Assembly (NCBI GenBank): GCA_947178115.1
Contig: CAMWXF010000157.1
Coordinates: forward strand, 1-5,273
Reading direction: 5' to 3'
From: an uncultured Lachnospiraceae bacterium
GTDB taxonomy: Bacteria; Bacillota; Clostridia; Lachnospirales; Lachnospiraceae
DNA length: 5,273 bases
The position numbers and the translations under genes are program-made. The notes under the pieces are model-generated. The model worked only from the letters and a program-made list of their open reading frames with translations, ran no database searches and had not been told where the DNA came from. Of the stretch, positions 1 through 4,901 are shown in pieces (within the stretch, counting starts at the first letter, position 1; every line of letters begins with the position of its first letter).

Positions 1-34
1 TAATAACATAGATGTTAATTATAAGAAATGTTTT

Positions 35-64
35 TTCAAACTTATGCAATATAAGAAATATAAG
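35..64 (+). promoter_or_regulatory. Weak candidate promoter for hflKC
   Basis: A TTCAAA hexamer (35-40) and a TATAAG hexamer (59-64) lie 18 bases apart in a very AT-rich leader, about 30 bases before the hflK start. Each matches the housekeeping consensus only partly, and in such AT-rich DNA this can occur by chance. The leader also repeats ATAAGAAAT at 21-29 and 51-59, with a further ATAAGAA copy at 60-66. No terminator of an upstream gene is visible, so hflKC might instead be read from further upstream. Confidence 0.25.
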
Positions 65-93
65 AAAAACGTACAGAAGATCGGAGGAGAGTT

Positions 94-1101
94 ATGTTTA
101 GCGCAAAAAGAAACTCAAACGAGACGCTGAATAAGATAAACAGCGGGAAGGGAAAGAACATTGCCATGATTGCGGTAGTGATTGTCATCCTGCTGGTGCT
201 TCTGAGCGGCTCCTATTATTCCATACAGGAGGAGGAGCAGGCTGTCGTGTGTACCTTCGGCTCACCGAAGGCGGTCACCACGCCGGGACTTCATTTCAAA
301 ATTCCGTTCATTCAGACGGTTACGAAGGTAAATACAACGATTCAGGGTTTTTCCATCGGATATCATTCTACCGGAGAGGAAGCGGATGCGTTGATGATCA
401 CCTCTGATTATAACTTTATTTTTGTAGATTTCTATGCAGAATATAGAGTGACCGATCCGGTCAAGGCATTATACGCCTCGCAGGACCCGGAATTGGTTCT
501 TAAGAATATCGCACAGAACTGTATCAGAACGACGATTGGTTCCTACAGTGTGGACAGTGTGCTCACTACCGGTAAGAATGAGATACAGTCCAATATCAAG
601 CAGATGATTTTAGATAAACTGGAGAATTACGATATCGGCATACAGCTTGTCAATATTACGATTCAGGATGCTACGCCGCCCACTACAGAAGTGGAAAATG
701 CTTTTAAGGAAGTGGAGACGGCGAAGCAGGGGAAGGAGACTGCTCTAAATAATGCCAACAAGTACCGTAATGAGCAGATTCCCGGTGCCGAGGCGGAGGC
801 GGACAAGATTCTGCAGGATGCCGAAGCGACGAAACAGGAGAGAATTAACGAGGCGAACGGACAGGTTGCGCGTTTTAACTCCATGTATCAGGAATATGTA
901 AAATATCCTGATGTGACGAAAAAACGTATGTTTTATGAGGCGATGGAAGATGTTCTGCCGGAGATCAAGGTAATTATTCAGGGAAAAGACGGCAGTACAA
1001 ACACCATATTGCCGCTTGACAGTTTTGTGTCGGAGGACACTTCCGGTAATGCTTTTAGTAAGAGCACAACGGATCAGGAAGCTAATACGGAGGAGAACTG
1101 A
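94..1101 (+). CDS. hflK: HflK, SPFH-domain modulator of the FtsH protease
   Basis: This 335-aa membrane protein should pair with HflC around the AAA+ protease FtsH and limit its access to membrane substrates. Order of parts: a short basic cytosolic N-terminus (1-21), one membrane helix (about 22-42), an SPFH/band-7 domain starting at EEEQAVVCTFG (46-56) with PGLHFKIPF (64-72), then a long helical stalk (about 195-290). The stretch from QDATPP (191-196) through AF, Y224, RF (260-261), EY and PDVTKKRMFYEAMEDVLP is the hallmark of HflK rather than of generic band-7 proteins, and ILPLDSF (305-311) matches the HflK C-terminal strand. It lacks the long Gly-rich N-terminal tail of Escherichia coli HflK (419 aa), which explains most of the length difference. 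The start is set by GGAGGA at 83-88, five bases before ATG. The stop is one base before the hflC ATG, so the two are almost certainly co-translated. Association with FtsH is inferred from the family; ftsH is not in the window. Confidence 0.95.
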   Translation: MFSAKRNSNETLNKINSGKGKNIAMIAVVIVILLVLLSGSYYSIQEEEQAVVCTFGSPKAVTTPGLHFKIPFIQTVTKVNTTIQGFSIGYHSTGEEADALMITSDYNFIFVDFYAEYRVTDPVKALYASQDPELVLKNIAQNCIRTTIGSYSVDSVLTTGKNEIQSNIKQMILDKLENYDIGIQLVNITIQDATPPTTEVENAFKEVETAKQGKETALNNANKYRNEQIPGAEAEADKILQDAEATKQERINEANGQVARFNSMYQEYVKYPDVTKKRMFYEAMEDVLPEIKVIIQGKDGSTNTILPLDSFVSEDTSGNAFSKSTTDQEANTEEN

Positions 1102-1102
1102 G

Positions 1103-2176
1103 ATGGATTATAATTATAATCAGAATACAAACCAGACGAACAATACATCGGCACCTTTCGAGCATTTCAACTCGGACGGTACAAAGAAGAAAAATAAAAA
1201 GGATAAGAAAAAAGGTTCCGGATTCGGGCTCACGGCGGTGTTGATTGCAATCGTGGCGATTATCGTGCTGAGTAATTCCATGGTGGTTACGAAGCAGAAC
1301 CAGTTTAAACTGGTCAGGCAGTTCGGACGGGTACAGCGCGTGGTGACGCAGTCGGGGCTTTCGTTCAAGATTCCTTTTGTAGAATCCGTGGATACCATTC
1401 CGAAAGAACTGCTGCTGTACGACCTGCCCGCTTCTGATGTCATTACGTCGGACAAAAAGACGATGATTTTGGACAGTTATGTACTCTGGCATGTGACAGA
1501 TCCCTTAAAGTTTGCCCAGACACTGAGCTGTTCCGTGAATAATGCAGAGGGCCGTATTGATGCCATCGTGTATAATGCGACTAAAAATACGATTTCCAAT
1601 ATGAAACAGGACGAAGTGATCCGCAGCCGTGACGGTAAGATGACGATTACGGTGGATGAGAGCGAGTCCGATGTAACGAACAATAATTTGGTTCTGTCGG
1701 AGGAAGTACAGGAAGTGATCGAAATTACCTCCCTGACGGAAGAGATCATGGCGCAGATCAATCATGTGGAAGAACAGTACGGTATTGAGATCGTGGTTGT
1801 GGATGTAAAAAAACTTGATTTGCCGGATGATAACAAACAGGCGGTATATGCCCGTATGATCTCCGAGCGTGAGAATATTGCGGCACAGTATACGGCGGAG
1901 GGTAAGTCAGAAGCAAAGATGATTGAGAACACGACGGATAAAGAAGTATCCATTATGCTGTCCGATGCGCAGGCAAAAGCGGAAGCTACGATTGCGGAGG
2001 GTGAAGCAGAGTATATGCGCATCTTATCGGATGCCTATGCAAATCCGGAGAAAATGGATTTCTATTCCTTTGTGCGTGCGCTGGATGCGGTAAAAGCGAG
2101 TATTACAGGGAATAATAAGACAGTCATTCTGTCCGATGATTCACCAGTAGCACAAATATTCAACGGACAGTATTAG
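1103..2176 (+). CDS. hflC: HflC, SPFH-domain partner of HflK
   Basis: This 357-aa protein is the second subunit of the HflKC complex. Parts: an unusual hydrophilic tail (1-40), Asn/Gln-rich up to about residue 14 and Lys-rich at 28-37; one membrane helix (about 41-59); an SPFH domain from about residue 61 with QFKLVRQFG and SGLSFKIPFVESV (84-96); DSYVLWHVTDP (124-134), matching the HflC core; the variable segment usual in HflC (about 172-215); KKLDLPDDNKQAVYARMISE (236-255), the classic HflC signature; a helical coiled region with Ala/Glu heptads to about 312; and FYSFVRALDAVKASITGN with VILSDDSPV at the end. The start at 1103 is chosen because GGAGGA (1089-1094) lies eight bases upstream and because the frame upstream (from 1016) only reads hflK out of frame. 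E. coli HflC begins almost directly with its membrane helix, so the 40-residue tail is a real difference. No separate promoter is seen; expression with hflK is expected. Confidence 0.95.
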   Translation: MDYNYNQNTNQTNNTSAPFEHFNSDGTKKKNKKDKKKGSGFGLTAVLIAIVAIIVLSNSMVVTKQNQFKLVRQFGRVQRVVTQSGLSFKIPFVESVDTIPKELLLYDLPASDVITSDKKTMILDSYVLWHVTDPLKFAQTLSCSVNNAEGRIDAIVYNATKNTISNMKQDEVIRSRDGKMTITVDESESDVTNNNLVLSEEVQEVIEITSLTEEIMAQINHVEEQYGIEIVVVDVKKLDLPDDNKQAVYARMISERENIAAQYTAEGKSEAKMIENTTDKEVSIMLSDAQAKAEATIAEGEAEYMRILSDAYANPEKMDFYSFVRALDAVKASITGNNKTVILSDDSPVAQIFNGQY

Positions 2177-2197
2177 AAAAATGCAAAATGTCAGATA

Positions 2198-2229
2198 TTG
2201 CGTATTGCAATTTAATACGTAAGAATACG
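2198..2229. repeat. Small dyad with adjoining direct repeat upstream of the TPR gene
   Basis: CGTATT (2201-2206) and AATACG (2214-2219) form an inverted repeat with a seven-base loop. Pairing extends outward by a G-T wobble and two T-A pairs (2198-2222). A second AATACG follows at 2224-2229, giving AATACG-TAAG-AATACG. Overlapping this, ATTGC (2197-2201) and GCAAT (2207-2211) form another short dyad. The stem is AT-rich and no T-run follows, so it is not a convincing terminator. It overlaps the candidate -35 element, which would suit an operator, but it may be chance in AT-rich sequence. Confidence 0.3.
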
Positions 2230-2234
2230 ATAAT
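2205..2234 (+). promoter_or_regulatory. Candidate promoter for the TPR-DUF4037 pair
   Basis: TTGCAA (2205-2210) and GATAAT (2229-2234) are separated by 18 bases, with four and five matches to the housekeeping -35 and -10 consensus. They sit about 35 bases before the TPR start, leaving room for its ribosome binding site. The 92-base gap after hflC, against one base between hflK and hflC, supports a new transcription unit here. Transcription continuing from hflKC cannot be excluded, because no terminator is visible between them. Confidence 0.35.
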
Positions 2235-2268
2235 TTTGAATTAATATATTGAGGGTGGTGACCTTATA

Positions 2269-3126
2269 ATGAATGTCGACAATTTTTTTAAGACATTGGA
2301 CTCCTATTTTGCGAACCAGGAGATTGATAAAATAGATCCTTTTCTGGTATCTTCCCTAACACAGGCGAAAGAGGAGGAAGACTACGGAGCATATATTTCC
2401 ATCTGCAATGAGATGATCGGCTTCTACCGCAGCATATCCGCATTTGAGAAAGCATATGTCGCGGCGGAAGATGTGCTTCTATTAATGGAAGAACTGCAGA
2501 TGGAGAATACGGAGCACTTCGCCACAACACTGTTAAATGCCGCCACAGCTTATCGCGCGGCAGGTGATTATGAGGTTGCGTTGCGCTATTACAGACAGGC
2601 GCTGCAGATTTATAACGGCATTTTGCCGCCACAGGATTACCGGTACGCCGGACTGTACAACAATATGAGTATCCTGCTGGAGAAGATGGAGGAAAACGAG
2701 GAAGCAATCAGCTATGCGAATAAGGCACTGGCGATTATTGAGAATTTGGAAGGCGGCGAGATGGAAACGGCAACAACGCTGACCAATCTTGCATTGCTTT
2801 ACTTTAAGATCTCTCAGCCGGAAAAAGCTAAGGAACTTCTGGAGCGGGCGCTTTCCTTATTCGAGAAGAATGGTGAGAATACGGATGCCCATTACAGCGG
2901 TGCGCTGGCGGGAGTGGCGGAAGCGTGGTATCGTATGCAGGATTATGAGAAGGCGCTTACCTATTATGAGAAGGCGCTTGACGAGGTGAAAGTACATTTC
3001 GGTGAAAATATGAGTTACGCGGTGCTATGCGAGAATTGTGCGGCGGTGTGTGAGAAGCTGGAGGATGAGGAGAAGCAGCAGTTTTATTTGAGACGGGCTG
3101 CAGAAGTGCGTCAGGCGATTCAGTAG
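2269..3126 (+). CDS. Tetratricopeptide repeat protein, kinesin-light-chain-like
   Basis: This 285-aa soluble protein has no signal peptide or membrane segment and is built almost wholly of helical TPR units, so it is a likely protein-protein interaction scaffold. Units can be seen at about 38-71, 84-117, 127-160, 167-200, 209-242 and 251-284. The spacing of about 42 residues is typical of the kinesin-light-chain type rather than the 34-residue minimum. Clear markers are NAATAYRAAGDYEVALRYYR (90-109), the LYNNMSILLEKMEENEEAIS stretch (129-148), TNLALLYF (172-179) and DYEKALTYYEKAL (225-237). The start follows GGTGGTGA (2254-2261), nearly complementary to the 16S rRNA tail and followed by seven bases before the ATG. 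The next gene begins 61 bases downstream on the same strand with no terminator between, so co-transcription is likely and the DUF4037 protein is the natural candidate partner. The ligand or target cannot be read from the sequence. Confidence 0.93.
   Translation: MNVDNFFKTLDSYFANQEIDKIDPFLVSSLTQAKEEEDYGAYISICNEMIGFYRSISAFEKAYVAAEDVLLLMEELQMENTEHFATTLLNAATAYRAAGDYEVALRYYRQALQIYNGILPPQDYRYAGLYNNMSILLEKMEENEEAISYANKALAIIENLEGGEMETATTLTNLALLYFKISQPEKAKELLERALSLFEKNGENTDAHYSGALAGVAEAWYRMQDYEKALTYYEKALDEVKVHFGENMSYAVLCENCAAVCEKLEDEEKQQFYLRRAAEVRQAIQ
2942..2979 (+). repeat. 17-bp perfect direct repeat inside the TPR gene
   Basis: ATTATGAGAAGGCGCTT occurs at 2942-2958 and again at 2963-2979, a 21-base (seven-codon) period that keeps frame. 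It encodes the successive YEKAL segments of one TPR unit. It probably reflects the repeated helix sequence of the protein and could allow slippage of seven codons; no separate function is implied. Confidence 0.8.
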
Positions 3127-3187
3127 AATATATCAGAGTCGGAAATCGGCGCTTGAATAGATGTACTTATTTGGAGAGATTAATATT

Positions 3188-4135
3188 ATGCAGGGATTAG
3201 AGCTGGCACAAAAATATTACGAAGCATACGGCAGAGCGATGATCGCACAAAAATTTCCGCAGATCGCGGATCAGACGGCGGCAGGGCTGGTCGGTCCCGG
3301 TTCCGAATGTCTGGGGTTTGATGATGAGATATCGATGGATCATGATTATGGTCCGTCGTTTTGCATCTGGCTGCCACGTGAGATCTATGCACAATACGGT
3401 GCGCAAATGCAGGCGGCGTATGATGCGCTTCCGCAGGAATTTATGGGATTTTCCGGCCGCGTGTGTGAAGAACAGGGGCAAGGTCGAGTAGGTGTACTTT
3501 GCCTGGAAGATTTCTATAGCGGAATATTAGGATATGACAGGGCTCCGGTTACCGATCAGGGGTGGCTGGCAGTTTCGGAGGATAGTCTGGCAACTGCAGT
3601 AAGCGGCAGAGTTTTTGAAGACCGGCTGGGCAGATTCAGTGCCGTTCGTAATGAACTCATGCAGTATTATCCGAGAAAAGTATGGATCAGACGGTTAGTG
3701 CAAAGTTTGGCAAAGGCTGCACAATCCGGGCAGTACAATTATGCCAGAGCCATGAAGCGTGGAGAGCGCATCGCGGCGGAACTGGCTCTTTCCGAGTTCG
3801 TGCGGGAGAGCATGCAAGCTGTTTATCTTTTGAATAAGCGTTATGCACCCTATGATAAATGGATGCGCAGGGGAATGAGAGAATTGTCCGTGGGCGCTGA
3901 AATCGGTGATATGCTTGACCTGCTCTACACGATCCCGGATCCGAAAGTAGCATGGGAAGGTGTAGAGCCGCATGACTATGTCTATAATCTGAATACAGAA
4001 GACGGCAGAGTTTTGATTATTGAAGCGGTCTGTAATATTATTGTGCAGGAATTAAATGCACAGGGCTTGTCTGATCATCAGGATAATTTCTTACAGAATC
4101 ATTTACAGACGGTGCTTGAAAAAGAAAATACATAG
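3188..4135 (+). CDS. DUF4037 protein, putative nucleotidyltransferase
   Basis: This 315-aa soluble protein is recognised as DUF4037 (PF13228) by its N-terminal pattern: LELAQKYYEAYG, then AAGLVGPGSECLGFDDEIS (31-49) and DHDYGPSFCIWLP (51-63). G38-S39, followed eleven residues later by D51-H-D53, fits the hG[GS]-x(9-13)-[DE]h[DE] metal-binding signature of the polymerase-beta-like nucleotidyltransferase fold. This suggests transfer of a nucleotide to an unknown acceptor. A third carboxylate could be E107 or D108. The C-terminal half (about 165-310) is helical and includes a conserved-looking LLNKRYAPYDKWMRR (214-228); it resembles the helical domain following small nucleotidyltransferases, but no RNase-type R-x(4-6)-H motif is present. 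The start at 3188 is chosen because GGAGAG (3173-3178) lies nine bases upstream and family homology begins here; an in-frame ATG at 3161 adds nine residues but has no ribosome binding site. It follows the TPR gene and probably acts with it. The substrate is unknown. Confidence 0.91.
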   Translation: MQGLELAQKYYEAYGRAMIAQKFPQIADQTAAGLVGPGSECLGFDDEISMDHDYGPSFCIWLPREIYAQYGAQMQAAYDALPQEFMGFSGRVCEEQGQGRVGVLCLEDFYSGILGYDRAPVTDQGWLAVSEDSLATAVSGRVFEDRLGRFSAVRNELMQYYPRKVWIRRLVQSLAKAAQSGQYNYARAMKRGERIAAELALSEFVRESMQAVYLLNKRYAPYDKWMRRGMRELSVGAEIGDMLDLLYTIPDPKVAWEGVEPHDYVYNLNTEDGRVLIIEAVCNIIVQELNAQGLSDHQDNFLQNHLQTVLEKENT

Positions 4136-4148
4136 CTAATCAAAACTA

Positions 4149-4157
4149 TGTTATACT
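4149..4157 (+). promoter_or_regulatory. Extended -10 promoter candidate for the small membrane protein/NusG-II/Gx operon
   Basis: TG at 4149-4150, one base, then TATACT (4152-4157) form an extended -10 element (TGnTATACT) about 38 bases before the ATG at 4196. The -35 position (4129-4134, TACATA) matches the consensus at only three places, which extended -10 promoters tolerate. The position, just after the DUF4037 stop and before a strong ribosome binding site, fits the start of a new operon. A six-base dyad (4130-4135 with 4146-4151) overlaps its upstream edge. Confidence 0.45.
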
Positions 4158-4195
4158 GAATATATGCTTTTGAAGCTACAAAAGGAGTGGTGAGT

Positions 4196-4357
4196 ATGAC
4201 ATTGGATTTGATTGTGATTCTCATAAGTGTCACCGTGGTTGGCGGGTTCGGATTTGCCCTAAGGTGTGATTGGGGAGCCCGCATGGGAAAAGATCTGGGC
4301 AGAAGACATATGAAAGAGATCGGGATGGAAGACGGACAGGAAGAGTATCATGAATAG
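4196..4357 (+). CDS. Small single-pass membrane protein of unknown function (53 aa)
   Basis: I do not recognise this short protein. It has a hydrophobic segment at about residues 3-21 (LDLIVILISVTVVGGFGFA), then a charged tail with basic residues at 23-39 (R23, R29, K32, R36, R37, K40) and an acidic end (EDGQEEYHE, 45-53). It is probably an N-out, C-in membrane peptide by the positive-inside rule, with one cysteine (C24) just past the helix. Support for it being real: AAAGGAG (4181-4187) lies eight bases before the ATG, the spacer upstream holds a good extended -10 element, and its last eight bases overlap the start of the next gene, as in a coupled operon. It could be an accessory subunit of the membrane system encoded downstream; that is inference from position only. 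No close family is known to me, and it is short enough to be left unannotated. Confidence 0.7.
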   Translation: MTLDLIVILISVTVVGGFGFALRCDWGARMGKDLGRRHMKEIGMEDGQEEYHE

Positions 4358-4901
4358 TAACCATTCCCTGCGCAGAGCAGATATCATTCTGATTGCCGGC
4401 TGCCTGCTTGCGGCATTATTGCTTGGTATATTTTTTGTTTTTCAGCGCAGAACAGGCAGTATGGTGCGTATTTCCTGTGACGGTGCGGAAGTATATATAA
4501 TTGATCTGACGGATATTGACTATAATAGTCAAGAAAAATATTATATGATTTACTACACTGGGGAAGATAGAGGATATATTGCCAATACAGCGGGAAATAC
4601 AGTATATACGGATCAGGCTATCTATATCCTGTATTATGAGGATTATCCTGTGCTTCACGAAGATGGAGCTTATAATCTGATTTCCGTTATAGACGGCAAG
4701 GTTACGATGGAGGCTGCGGACTGTAGGGATCAAATCTGCGTGAACCACAAACCGATCATGTCAGAAAGGGAAAGTATTATCTGTCTGCCCCATAAACTTG
4801 TGATTGAAATAGAGGGAAACGGAAGAAAGTCAGGATCAGTCCGGGAACAGAAACAGAACGCGGATACGGGAGACGAATTGTTAGACGGGGTGACGCGATG
4901 A
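4350..4901 (+). CDS. NusG domain II-containing membrane-anchored protein
   Basis: This 183-aa protein has a basic N-terminus, one membrane anchor (about 11-32) and an extracytoplasmic NusG-II-like beta domain. The family signature is clear: NLISVIDGKVTMEAADCRDQ (109-128), then C130 in ICVNH, and ESIICLPHKLVIEIEG (141-156). C125, C130 and C145 are the conserved cysteines of this group. It is unrelated in role to the transcription factor NusG, sharing only the fold of one domain. Between the first strand (VRISCDG, 39-45) and NLISVIDG lies an unusually long segment (about 58-99) with eleven tyrosines. After the domain come about 27 hydrophilic, probably disordered residues. The start has GGAAGAG (4339-4345) just upstream and overlaps the preceding gene by eight bases; the stop overlaps the next ATG (ATGA at 4898-4901). 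In Firmicutes this family commonly sits directly before a Gx-transporter gene, as here, often near flavin transferase or quinone-related genes. The exact role is unknown. Confidence 0.92.
   Translation: MNSNHSLRRADIILIAGCLLAALLLGIFFVFQRRTGSMVRISCDGAEVYIIDLTDIDYNSQEKYYMIYYTGEDRGYIANTAGNTVYTDQAIYILYYEDYPVLHEDGAYNLISVIDGKVTMEAADCRDQICVNHKPIMSERESIICLPHKLVIEIEGNGRKSGSVREQKQNADTGDELLDGVTR

Noticed and set aside
1016..1102. Longer hflC reading frame beginning at an ATG at 1016
   Set aside because: The extra 29 residues are the hflK 3' end read in another frame, are Arg-rich and unlike HflC, and the ATG at 1103 has a well-placed GGAGGA.
2198..2222. Hairpin after hflC as a rho-independent terminator
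   Set aside because: The stem is AT-rich with a wobble pair and is followed by a mixed sequence, not a run of T.
2265..2270. Perfect TATAAT hexamer at the TPR start codon
   Set aside because: It overlaps the ATG, so a transcript from it would start inside the gene, and the nearest TTGAAT is 23 bases upstream, too far for a normal spacer.
2789..2989. 66-codon + strand open frame inside the TPR gene
   Set aside because: It is Arg-rich, lies wholly within the TPR reading frame in another phase, and reflects the repeated coding sequence.
3161..3187. Upstream start adding nine residues to the DUF4037 protein
   Set aside because: No ribosome binding site precedes 3161, whereas GGAGAG lies nine bases before 3188, and remembered family homology begins at the second methionine.
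2269..4135. TPR-DUF4037 pair as a classical toxin-antitoxin or phage-defence system
   Set aside because: No R-x(4-6)-H RNase motif, no small antitoxin-like gene, no mobile element or defence gene nearby; the surrounding genes are ordinary chromosomal ones.
4130..4151. Six-base inverted repeat after the DUF4037 gene as a terminator
   Set aside because: The stem is short and AT-rich with a ten-base loop and no T-run; it overlaps the extended -10 promoter instead.
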